Below, piece after piece: positions 10,701-16,964 of a stretch of DNA of 64,000 nucleotides. Numbering within the stretch: position 1 is the stretch's first letter; each line of letters opens with the position of its first letter. Source of the stretch: Bacteroidales bacterium. Lineage in GTDB: Bacteria > Bacteroidota > Bacteroidia > Bacteroidales > Rikenellaceae. Below the pieces are notes generated by a model. It was not told where the DNA came from. It saw only the letters and a list, made by a program, of their open reading frames with translations, and did not search any database. The stretch spans positions 391,207-455,206 of the forward strand of contig CAJSYJ010000003.1 of assembly GCA_910574205.1 (NCBI GenBank), given 5' to 3'. The position numbers were made by a program, and so were the translations under genes.

Positions 10701-11890
10701 GACGGCGGCCGGCTGTACCGTTCGGGCAGGATCTGCCGGCAGACGAACTCCTCGGTATAGGCGATAGAGTCGTGAACATCCGGATGCGAGTAAAAGCTGT
10801 CGACGTTGAGTATGCCGTTGAAGATATTGCTGATCGAGAAGTCGCGATCGGAAAGATCGGCCATAGAGGCTTCGAACAGCTCGCGGCCGGCGATGAAGAT
10901 GAAATAGGCATCGGCCGTCGAGAGGAAATATTTCATGTTCGCAATCACGTTCAGCACCTGCATGCGGCGCGAGCGGGAGGTAGTGTGCTGCTCGGGCCGG
11001 GTGGATACCTTCTCGAACTCGGGCACTCCGCCGCTATCGTCCGGCTTGGGCGACAGAGGTTCGGTCTTATCCAGCTCGTCGAGCACTATGATGACCTTGC
11101 GTCGCTTATACTGCGCCAGAATCTGCGTGAGCTCGTATTCGATCTCCTGAATATCGGCCACCAGCAGCTCCATGTCCTGCGATATCGTACCGGCGGGAAA
11201 CTGGTCGACGCCCGCCCTTACCGACCGCCTGTAAGTGGTCTTGCGGTTGAATCGGGCGCAGAGCCTCTCCAACCGGTCTATCGCCCTGAACGAGTTGAAG
11301 AACAGACGCAGGAATTTCTGAAAGGCATACGCAAGAACCGAGACCGACGACAAACCGATCATCGTCCACTCCACGATCCACACTATCCTGCGCTCCGTCG
11401 TTTCCTGCCCCATGTCCGATGCGACGAAGAGCAGCGCCACCGTAAGTATGCACATCCACAGAATATGGTATGCATGCGACTCGCATATATCCATGATCTG
11501 ATACCAGCGAAAACCGAAGCGCTTGAACGACACGGTGTCTATTATGGCGTTGTGCAGGTTCTTGGCTATGATCTGCAAGATGTTCAGCTCGTTGATATTC
11601 TCCTGACCTATATTGACGCATACGTCGATATATTTGCGCTTGTGCTCTTTTTTCAGCCGTCCGACCACCGCGCCCACAAGGCTCGATTTGCCTACACCGC
11701 GATAGCCCGACACCAGATAAGTGCCGTGACGATTGGGGCTGAGCAGCCAGTTGCGCAGCGTGTTCTCGGGCTTGTCGCGATGAATGTACTTCGAATCCTC
11801 GCGACCGGGATTCGTAGCACGATGAAAGAAATTGAAATTTTCGAGCCTGATGTTGATATACGTGTTCAGATCCTTCTTCATCACTATCAC
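7757..11890 (-). CDS. Large KAP-like P-loop NTPase with two TM segments and a long helical C-terminus
   Basis: 1377 residues. Walker A is GYRGVGKSS (residues 62-70, Lys68). Two hydrophobic segments follow at about 140-158 and 168-190, then Walker B VIIVLDELDK (266-275, Asp271/Glu272). TM helices placed between Walker A and B, with an LD(D/E)LD(K/R)-type Walker B, is the layout of KAP-family NTPases such as plasmid PifA, which excludes phage T7. After about residue 300 it is mostly helical; HSLGDVYMQEENFSVAIRHY (about 640) looks like a TPR unit. No nuclease or other effector motif is recognised, so the effector role may belong to the membrane or the C-terminus. It starts 7 nt after its partner gene on the same strand. 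A second ATG at codon 4 is an alternative start. A STAND-type ATPase is an alternative reading. The defence role is inferred. Confidence 0.8.
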   Translation of the reverse strand: MIVMKKDLNTYINIRLENFNFFHRATNPGREDSKYIHRDKPENTLRNWLLSPNRHGTYLVSGYRGVGKSSLVGAVVGRLKKEHKRKYIDVCVNIGQENINELNILQIIAKNLHNAIIDTVSFKRFGFRWYQIMDICESHAYHILWMCILTVALLFVASDMGQETTERRIVWIVEWTMIGLSSVSVLAYAFQKFLRLFFNSFRAIDRLERLCARFNRKTTYRRSVRAGVDQFPAGTISQDMELLVADIQEIEYELTQILAQYKRRKVIIVLDELDKTEPLSPKPDDSGGVPEFEKVSTRPEQHTTSRSRRMQVLNVIANMKYFLSTADAYFIFIAGRELFEASMADLSDRDFSISNIFNGILNVDSFYSHPDVHDSIAYTEEFVCRQILPERYSRPPSAGKPAPVLSLRDYRDYRLAAEAACDRKRLDREVVFLYHFVSYLAFISNGSPKKITTFFERYVCEARYLVQTERLKAADTSAGGEFWLSFGYNSQMKINFVHYIAYPVLQNIMSRSTIFGDKLQVSDSFLLGHIFKMHQGGFSWRNLEHTPEILEINHSPEIRDNIAMLIKYLNHTLLTTISCGLYQYKFPSRFAEEISFFSKLSEEFSALFNFSLDELQPIKKLYYSTLEKQMPDPDRYVTAAINHSLGDVYMQEENFSVAIRHYEKCVELVSVFLKNHDPRHEQFQNYVLFYNRTMLKLGLAHEKRHTDNSAYAVYNDLTDHLLAIKRENPMIHTLFRDNRTMHLGVLARLNVIEKLDTTGIREVHIEEAITSFGRLMSRNGCCGTYSYDKLSVDDDANIIVMADFFRKLGDILYYKNVSLGKYSAQSSYMNGMKELLKPLGLNERGERGTESSIMLDKVVELCLKVEDDKINFLSNVNPDILMYNLAILLESIGHTHFQVLTRLSFRNENIGELSELKQYIIDDFKRSKWPKFSVHRAMICYWAASKLYGSSCERDLAGRCYKEIMHVVNYYINGAIEVLSKEEDADRRREGFVQNIDLVNHLQEIADFLTRRFIMTQFRQYEHVNFSEITNIGRILRQSDPRDFADHLSLYPSIEEMQNIYVRFVLLCHRFRRAAGLPDSGGDAAITGFVRKNLLHEDIYNSTLTNIVTRYQSAAKTYRYFIDTLLCAGPGAPADYFRSAKRSVKSFLEDDHAVVPDFIRSSMEPEVPLQELSEREYRFELLKAIVAGAVKNTSYIIQTLAPMQNTLLFNHSFRGRAYYDLAVAQSLLDALCDICGYDPVRYDAEYERFDLGDDSADAARRRSLHALFDSDFLHRHRALSNLNYLVENVIHSFAKARQCSSQGTSYQEMIRGLYFLDDDLNNDTIQFYLAIERACMSDMFDIEKALKRSYMFNHTSVYRMGTYLRTEFFESAEIGIV

Positions 11891-11897
11891 TTTCAGA

Positions 11898-12503
11898 TCA
11901 ATGCAACATAGAGACGAAAGCCGGCAAACAGGCGATCATCATTACCATATACATCCAACGCGCATAGCGGTATTGAGGCACGGACTTATCGGATTCGTCC
12001 AGCAAGGAGATCATATTCGCGAACGATTTCAAAACATACGCACAACCCGGGATGAACAAGACGACGAGACCCGATAAGATTGCTATCGCGGCAATGCTGC
12101 GGCAGCAGTCGCTATCGATCCTACACCAATAGTCCGACAGCAAGAGAGCCGCCGGGACACAAATGAAAAAATAGACTGCAACGGCTATGCGGATGTCGGC
12201 CGTAGCTCTGTCGATAGTACGGCATATGAGCCTGGACTTCTCCGCCCTGCTGTAATCGCTGCTCAACCGGTCGAGCCCGGATCTGAGAGTAATATCTTTT
12301 TTAACATTCAGCTCGTCGATGATTCTTACCTGAATGGGACAGTCCGATTTATGCACTACCGGATCGGCCAGATCGACCTCGCACTCGCTTTTCTTAACCT
12401 CGGCAGTCGTCGCTGCCGACGACGAAGCGGCGGGCGAGCCGAAAGCCGCAGCATTCGTTTGCACGCCCGTAGCGCCGGACTGCGCCGAATTATTCGTGGT
12501 CAT
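11898..12503 (-). CDS. Three-TM membrane protein, operon partner of the KAP-like NTPase
   Basis: 201 residues, family not recognised. The first 45 residues are Ala/Ser/Thr/Asn-rich low complexity. A polar segment follows (46-100, with two Cys). Three hydrophobic stretches come last: about 105-125 (IAVAVYFFICVPAALLLSDY), 137-158 (AAIAILSGLVVLFIPGCAYV) and the C-terminal end (MYMVMMIACLPAFVSML). It is the first gene of the operon, behind a well-formed promoter, and the NTPase starts 7 nt after its stop. The pairing of two membrane-associated proteins suggests a complex. No catalytic motif is visible. Confidence 0.8.
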   Translation of the reverse strand: MTTNNSAQSGATGVQTNAAAFGSPAASSSAATTAEVKKSECEVDLADPVVHKSDCPIQVRIIDELNVKKDITLRSGLDRLSSDYSRAEKSRLICRTIDRATADIRIAVAVYFFICVPAALLLSDYWCRIDSDCCRSIAAIAILSGLVVLFIPGCAYVLKSFANMISLLDESDKSVPQYRYARWMYMVMMIACLPAFVSMLH

Positions 12504-12532
12504 GTCGTAAATGGTTTAGGTTAACAGTTATA

Positions 12533-12564
12533 CAAAGTTAATAAACGACCGTACAATAAACAAT
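12533..12564 (-). promoter_or_regulatory. Promoter of the KAP-like NTPase operon
   Basis: On the minus strand the -7 box is TAACTTTG (12533-12540) with an ATTG -33 box 20 nt upstream (12561-12564). Eight nt downstream of the -7 box comes TTAACCTAAAC (12514-12524). The same arrangement and spacing occurs before the broken endonuclease gene at 38454. Confidence 0.7.
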
Positions 12565-12683
12565 TTAATAGTTGCATTATACGGGCTACAACGCCCTTTG
12601 CGGCAAACCTATCCGCCGATCGGCAGCGGCAGCGGGCAATAATCCGCAGAGATAAACGTTATATATCAAATAGCGACTGAATT

Positions 12684-13160
12684 ATGACCAAAGCAGCGAC
12701 CATTGCACTGACCATGTTATGTTCGGGCATCATCGCCCGGCAAGCGCTCGGGCAGGTGCAGAGTCCCCGGAGCATATCGTCGGAGATCATGCTTGCCGAG
12801 GCCGATACGGCGGCAATGGCTGTCTTGGAGCGTTATGCCGCGCAGGCGGCCGACGCCTCGATGCCGCATACGACGCCGCTCGCCTCTGGCCTGCGTGCCG
12901 TCACGCCCGACATCGAGTCGTGGCATCCGTCAGGACATCTGCTGCCGCTGGGGCTGCGGCGCAGTATAGCCTCCGATATGCCGGCGGCGATACGAGTCGC
13001 ACCGCCGCGCCTGCCGGACATGAAGAAGTTACACTGGAAGCCCTCGGAGAATTTTTCGATAACGATCAGCAACGGCAGCGCCGGCAACTACATGCCGTGG
13101 CCCAACTGCCCGATAGGTTATCTCGACGCACGGACGCTGTCGTTTCCGCTGCCGCGATAA
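12684..13160 (+). CDS. Small secreted protein of unknown function
   Basis: 158 residues with a probable signal peptide ([20 protein letters not shown], cleavage near ALG-Q). The mature part is Ala/Pro-rich without recognised motifs. It resembles the N-terminal piece of longer exported Bacteroidetes proteins, but no family can be named. It is divergent from the NTPase operon, with a 180-bp AT-rich gap between them. Codon use follows its neighbours, which supports it being coding. A longer ORF on the opposite strand covers the same region but has no such support. Confidence 0.55.
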   Translation: MTKAATIALTMLCSGIIARQALGQVQSPRSISSEIMLAEADTAAMAVLERYAAQAADASMPHTTPLASGLRAVTPDIESWHPSGHLLPLGLRRSIASDMPAAIRVAPPRLPDMKKLHWKPSENFSITISNGSAGNYMPWPNCPIGYLDARTLSFPLPR

Positions 13161-13223
13161 CGCCCCCGACGGCGGCATATTCATATTTTTCCCGCTCGCG
13201 CCGCAACGTAACGGTTTTTTGAG

Positions 13224-13231
13224 TATCTTTG
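13224..13231 (+). promoter_or_regulatory. -7 box upstream of proS
   Basis: TATCTTTG lies 59 nt before the chosen proS start. No -33 match at the expected distance. Confidence 0.55.
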
Positions 13232-13290
13232 CACGTTGCAGTTACGTTTTGCGACGAACGAACCCGAACGATATAAAAACGATATACGAA

Positions 13291-14775
13291 ATGGCAGTTG
13301 AATTGAAAGATCTGACCCGCAGCGAGGAGAATTATTCGCAGTGGTACAACGATTTGGTCGTCAAGGCCGGTCTGGCCGAGAACTCGGCCGTGCGCGGCTG
13401 CATGGTCATCAAGCCCTACGGCTACGCTATATGGGAGAAGATGCACGATGCGCTGGACAAGATGTTCAAACAGACGGGACACCAGAACGCATACTTCCCT
13501 CTTTTCATTCCCAAGTCGTACTTCTCGAAGGAGGCGCACCACGTAGAGGGCTTCGCCAAGGAGTGCGCCGTAGTAACGCACTACCGCTTGAAGAACGACC
13601 CCGACGGCAACGGCGTCATCGTCGATCCGGCCGCCAAGCTCGAAGAGGAGCTGATCGTGCGCCCCACATCCGAGACTATCATCTGGAACACTTACAAGAA
13701 CTGGATCACGTCGTACCGCGACCTGCCTATCCTGTGCAACCAGTGGGCCAACGTCGTGCGCTGGGAGATGCGTACGCGTCTGTTCCTCAGAACGGCCGAG
13801 TTCCTCTGGCAGGAGGGACACACGGCGCACGCCACGCGCGAGGAGGCTATCGAGGAGGCGACGAAGATGATCGGCGTATACAAGCAGTTCGCAGAGGAGT
13901 ATATGGGCGTGCCCGTGATCGTGGGTCACAAGTCGCCCAACGAGCGTTTCGCCGGTGCGGAGGATACGCTCACGATCGAGGCGCTGATGCAGGACGGCAA
14001 GGCGTTGCAGAGCGGTACGTCGCACTTCCTCGGACAGAACTTCGCCAAGGCGTTCGACGTGCAGTATACCAACAAGGAGGGCAAGTTGGAGTATGTATGG
14101 GCAACCTCGTGGGGCGTGTCGACACGTCTTATGGGCGCTCTTATCATGGCGCACTCGGACAACAACGGTCTGGTGCTGCCGCCCAAGCTCGCACCCATAC
14201 AGGTGGTCATGATACCTATCTACCGCGGCGAGGAGCAGCGTCAGCAGGTCGTAGAGCGCTTCGAGCAGATAGCACGCGAGCTGGAATCGCGAGGCGTAAG
14301 CGTGAAGATCGACGCCAGAGACAACGTCCGCTCTGGCTTCAAGTTCGCCGACTACGAGCTTAAAGGCGTGCCCGTGCGTCTCGCGCTGGGTCCGCGCGAT
14401 CTGGAAAACGGCACTGTCGAGCTGATGCGTCGCGACACGCTCGAAAAGAGCACCGTCGAGCAGCAGGGCCTCGAAGAGCGTATCGTAGCCATACTCGACG
14501 ACATGCAGAAGAACATATTCCGCAAGGCGCTCGACTACCGCGACTCGATGGTCACGCGCGTCGATACGTGGGACGAGTTCGTCGAGACGCTCAACAACAA
14601 GGGCGGCTTCATCTCGGCGCACTGGGACGGCACGGTCGAGACGGAGGTCGCGATCAAGGAGGCCACCAAAGCCACCATACGCTGTATTCCGCTCGACGCG
14701 GTACCCGAGGAGGGCACATGCGTCTATTCGGGCAAACCGTCGCACTGCCGCGTGCTGTTCGCCCGCAGCTATTGA
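13291..14775 (+). CDS. proS: Prolyl-tRNA synthetase, archaeal/eukaryotic type
   Basis: Charges tRNA(Pro). The 494 residues are the short form without the large editing insertion of the E. coli type. The N-terminus ([34 protein letters not shown]) and the class II motifs RPTSETI and the following [20 protein letters not shown] segment fit the archaeal/eukaryotic type. The C-terminus ends [18 protein letters not shown], with two Cys of the zinc-binding-like C-terminal domain and the conserved terminal Tyr. An in-frame start at 13219 would add 24 residues overlapping the -7 box, so the ATG at 13291 is preferred. The cation transporter gene follows 9 nt later and is probably cotranscribed. Confidence 0.96.
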   Translation: MAVELKDLTRSEENYSQWYNDLVVKAGLAENSAVRGCMVIKPYGYAIWEKMHDALDKMFKQTGHQNAYFPLFIPKSYFSKEAHHVEGFAKECAVVTHYRLKNDPDGNGVIVDPAAKLEEELIVRPTSETIIWNTYKNWITSYRDLPILCNQWANVVRWEMRTRLFLRTAEFLWQEGHTAHATREEAIEEATKMIGVYKQFAEEYMGVPVIVGHKSPNERFAGAEDTLTIEALMQDGKALQSGTSHFLGQNFAKAFDVQYTNKEGKLEYVWATSWGVSTRLMGALIMAHSDNNGLVLPPKLAPIQVVMIPIYRGEEQRQQVVERFEQIARELESRGVSVKIDARDNVRSGFKFADYELKGVPVRLALGPRDLENGTVELMRRDTLEKSTVEQQGLEERIVAILDDMQKNIFRKALDYRDSMVTRVDTWDEFVETLNNKGGFISAHWDGTVETEVAIKEATKATIRCIPLDAVPEEGTCVYSGKPSHCRVLFARSY

Positions 14776-14784
14776 TCGGGACAC

Positions 14785-15687
14785 ATGTCGACAAGAGATA
14801 ACAGAGAATCGGTCATTTACCGCGTAACCTGGGTCGGGTTGGCGGTAAATGTCGTTTTATCCGCAGCCAAGATCCTCGCCGGCATCCTTGGCCGCAGCGG
14901 CGCCATGGTGGCCGATGGTGTGCACTCGCTATCGGATATGTTTACCGATATCGTCGTGCTGGCCTTCACACGGCTCTCGTCGAAACCCGAAGACGACGAC
15001 CACAACTACGGACACGGCAAGTACGAGACGCTGGCGACGATCATAATATCGCTCGCCCTGCTGGCCGTCGGAGGGATGATCCTCTACGACAGCATACGCA
15101 ACATAGTGCTGATAGCCCAAGGCGGCACCCTGCCGCGCCCGCATGCCGTGGCACTCGCGGCAGCCGTGCTGTCGATCGCGGTCAAGGAGATACTCTACCG
15201 CTACACGATACGCGCCGCACGCCGCACCGACTCGGCCGCCTTGCAGGCCAACGCGTGGCACCACCGCAGCGACGCGCTCTCGTCGGCCGGCACGACCCTC
15301 GGCATAGCGCTGGCATTCTTTCTGGGCGAGGGTTGGCGCATAGCCGACCCGATAGCCGCAGCGGCGGTATCGCTGTTCATATTCAAGATAGCTTTCGATC
15401 TGGCGCGCAGCTCGCTGGGCGACCTGCTCGAACGGTCGCTGCCGCGCGAGGAGAACGACCGCATACTGCGCATCGTATGCAACGACCCGCGCGTGAGATC
15501 GCCTCACAGGCTGCGCACGCGCCGCATAGGCGCCAATATATCGATCGAGGTGCACATACGTCTCGACGGCAGGATGAGCGTCGACGAGTCGCACGCCATA
15601 ACCAAGTCCATCGAGCACGATCTGAGAGAGCGTTACGGCGCCGGCACGATAAGCTCGATACACGTCGAGCCGATCAAGCGCGTTTAG
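14785..15687 (+). CDS. Cation diffusion facilitator (CDF) transporter
   Basis: 300 residues with the CDF layout of six TM segments then a cytosolic metal-binding domain. The intramembrane metal site is visible as DGVHSLSD in TM2 and HHRSD in TM5 (AWHHRSDALSSAG). The C-terminal dimerisation domain includes HRLRTRRIGANISIEVHIRLD and ends with HDLRERYGAGTISSIHVEP. The usual substrates are Zn2+, Fe2+ or Mn2+, exchanged for protons. The first-site residue pattern (Asp rather than His at the first position) does not decide the metal. It lies 9 nt downstream of proS. Confidence 0.93.
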   Translation: MSTRDNRESVIYRVTWVGLAVNVVLSAAKILAGILGRSGAMVADGVHSLSDMFTDIVVLAFTRLSSKPEDDDHNYGHGKYETLATIIISLALLAVGGMILYDSIRNIVLIAQGGTLPRPHAVALAAAVLSIAVKEILYRYTIRAARRTDSAALQANAWHHRSDALSSAGTTLGIALAFFLGEGWRIADPIAAAAVSLFIFKIAFDLARSSLGDLLERSLPREENDRILRIVCNDPRVRSPHRLRTRRIGANISIEVHIRLDGRMSVDESHAITKSIEHDLRERYGAGTISSIHVEPIKRV

Positions 15688-15823
15688 CCGCGCCCGACGG
15701 CGGCCGCGGATCGGAGCGGCGGATCGGACTGTACATATATCCTCAGCAGCTCTGCGGCACGCGATTTGAATAAGTCGTGGCGAGTTATGGAGTGAAATGA
15801 ATAACGATACGGCAATCTGAAAA

Positions 15824-15873
15824 TTTTGTCGTTTCCGAAATTATTTCTATCTTGCACTCAGAAACGACAAAAT
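15824..15873 (+). promoter_or_regulatory. Palindrome-embedded promoter upstream of the ECF sigma gene
   Basis: A 13-bp perfect inverted repeat (ATTTTGTCGTTTC from 15823, GAAACGACAAAAT at 15861-15873) encloses 25 nt. The TTTG -33 box (15825-15828) is inside the left arm and TATCTTGC (from 15848, spacer 19) is in the loop, so the right arm falls on the start-site region. This is the geometry of an operator. The ATG at 15944 is about 70 nt downstream. Confidence 0.65.
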
Positions 15874-15943
15874 ATTGACACTTAAAAACGTATTGCCTAT
15901 CGAAGAAATTCTGCTCTTGTAACTGATTTATAGAGGAAAGAGT

Positions 15944-16528
15944 ATGAACGTGAATGTATTAAGCGACAAGATGCTGCTTAATAGCTATCTTTCGGGCGAT
16001 AGAAGTGCAATGTCCCAACTCATAGAGCGTCACTCGCGCCGCGTCCGCGACTACATCCGTATGATGGTCAAGGACAACGACGTAGCCGACGATATCCACC
16101 AGGAAACCTTTATCAAAGCCGTCCGCGTTATCGACGAAGGTCGATATACGGATTCGGGCAAGTTCCTATCATGGGTGCTCCGCATAGCGCACAATCGCGT
16201 GCTCGATTATTTTCGCGCTCAGAAGCAGTCCAAGCAGGTCAACGAGTCCGAAGCGGGATACAATATATTGGGTACGACGCGGTTCGCAGAGCCTACGGTC
16301 GAAGACGAGATGGTAAGCCGTCAGATCGAAGACGACGTAAGGCGGCTGATCGAGCTTCTGCCCGACGAACAGCGGCAGGTCGTCATGATGCGGTACTACT
16401 CCAAGATGAGTTTTCAGGAGATAGCGGATCAGACCGACGTCAGCATCAACACCGCGCTGGGTCGTATGCGCTACGCTTTGATAAATCTCCGTCGAATGAT
16501 AAAGGAGAAAAATCTGGTTTTGAGCTGA
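15944..16528 (+). CDS. ECF-type RNA polymerase sigma factor
   Basis: 194 residues. Region 2 covers about residues 10-85, with the DDIHQETFIKAVR segment (2.1-2.2) and FLSWVLRIAHNRVLDYFR (2.3-2.4). Region 4 covers about 128-185, with LPDEQRQVVMMRYYSKMSFQEIADQTDVSINTALGRMRYA as helix-turn-helix. There is no region 1.1 or 3, so it is an extracytoplasmic-function sigma. No FecR-type anti-sigma follows; instead there is a 48-residue ORF. The palindrome-enclosed promoter suggests tight or autogenous control. Its regulon cannot be read from the window. Confidence 0.93.
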   Translation: MNVNVLSDKMLLNSYLSGDRSAMSQLIERHSRRVRDYIRMMVKDNDVADDIHQETFIKAVRVIDEGRYTDSGKFLSWVLRIAHNRVLDYFRAQKQSKQVNESEAGYNILGTTRFAEPTVEDEMVSRQIEDDVRRLIELLPDEQRQVVMMRYYSKMSFQEIADQTDVSINTALGRMRYALINLRRMIKEKNLVLS

Positions 16529-16594
16529 TGCGTGCACAATATAATTCGCCGACACTCCGTTTTATAGATGTAACAACCTTATAAACGAGTGCCT

Positions 16595-16741
16595 ATGGGA
16601 GATATCGACGAGAAAGCATCACGATCCGTCTCCGAGGAGGAGATGCTCTACGACGGTGTTATTCAGGGCGATGCCGAGTTATTCTACATCGACTGCTACC
16701 TGTCGGAGCTTTTCCGGGGAGAACTAAGGGTTAATTTTTGA
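16595..16741 (+). CDS. 48-residue ORF downstream of the ECF sigma gene
   Basis: The ATG at 16595 lies 66 nt after the sigma factor stop and the frame ends just before a strong terminator, so the ORF would be the last gene of the sigma transcript. The peptide is acidic (MGDIDEKASRSVSEEEMLYD...) with two Cys-free halves around one Cys (YIDCYLSELF), then a basic end. It might be a short anti-sigma or regulator, or a relic. The support is position and codon use only. Confidence 0.5.
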   Translation: MGDIDEKASRSVSEEEMLYDGVIQGDAELFYIDCYLSELFRGELRVNF

Positions 16742-16747
16742 AGTGGA

Positions 16748-16775
16748 GGAGATCGCCTGAGGCGGTCTCCTTTTT
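16748..16775 (+). terminator. Terminator after the ECF sigma transcript
   Basis: GGAGATCGCC, loop TGA, GGCGGTCTCC, then five T: a 10-bp stem with one G-T pair. It closes the sigma/small-ORF unit. Confidence 0.9.
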
Positions 16776-16808
16776 CGTTGCGCCCGGCAGAATGCCGGCC
16801 GATATACA

Positions 16809-16893
16809 TAAAAAAAGCTCCCACCGAAGCGGGAGACATAGGTAAAAACCTTCGGCATATAGCCTTATTGTGGTAAGATGTAGAATTTCTTAC
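16809..16893 (-). ncRNA. tracrRNA of the type II-C CRISPR locus
   Basis: Read on the minus strand, this segment contains an anti-repeat. TCTACATC pairs with GATGTAGA of the CRISPR repeat, and ACCACAAT pairs with the repeat's first eight bases GTTGTGGT (one G-U), separated by a 2x2 internal loop. The anti-repeat is followed by AAGGCTATATGCCGAAGG (nexus-like hairpin) and a terminator hairpin CTCCCGC-TTCG-GTGGGAG with seven T (16810-16835). A promoter lies just upstream. The start of about 16893 is inferred from the -7 box. It is divergent from cas9. Confidence 0.9.
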
Positions 16894-16897
16894 AATA

Positions 16898-16927
16898 CAA
16901 AGATAGTGAAATATTGTGGAAAACAAA
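16898..16927 (-). promoter_or_regulatory. tracrRNA promoter
   Basis: On the minus strand: TATCTTTG (16898-16905) with a TTTG -33 box (16924-16927), spacer 18 nt. The predicted start is about 5-7 nt further, just before the anti-repeat. Confidence 0.75.
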
Positions 16928-16945
16928 TAATTTTCACTAAATTTA
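16913..16945 (+). promoter_or_regulatory. Probable cas9 promoter
   Basis: ATTG (16913-16916), 21-nt spacer, TAAATTTA (16938-16945), an imperfect TAnnTTTG. It overlaps the divergent tracrRNA promoter, so the two could compete. The cas9 ATG is 19 nt downstream. Confidence 0.5.
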
Positions 16946-16964
16946 CCTATCTAACCCGAAAATT

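Noticed and set aside
10178..11911. Plus-strand frame of 577 codons antisense to the NTPase
   Set aside because: Same reason; composition is typical of an antisense shadow (Arg/His/Leu-rich).
13066..14784. 572-codon minus frame over proS
   Set aside because: Shadow of a recognised gene.
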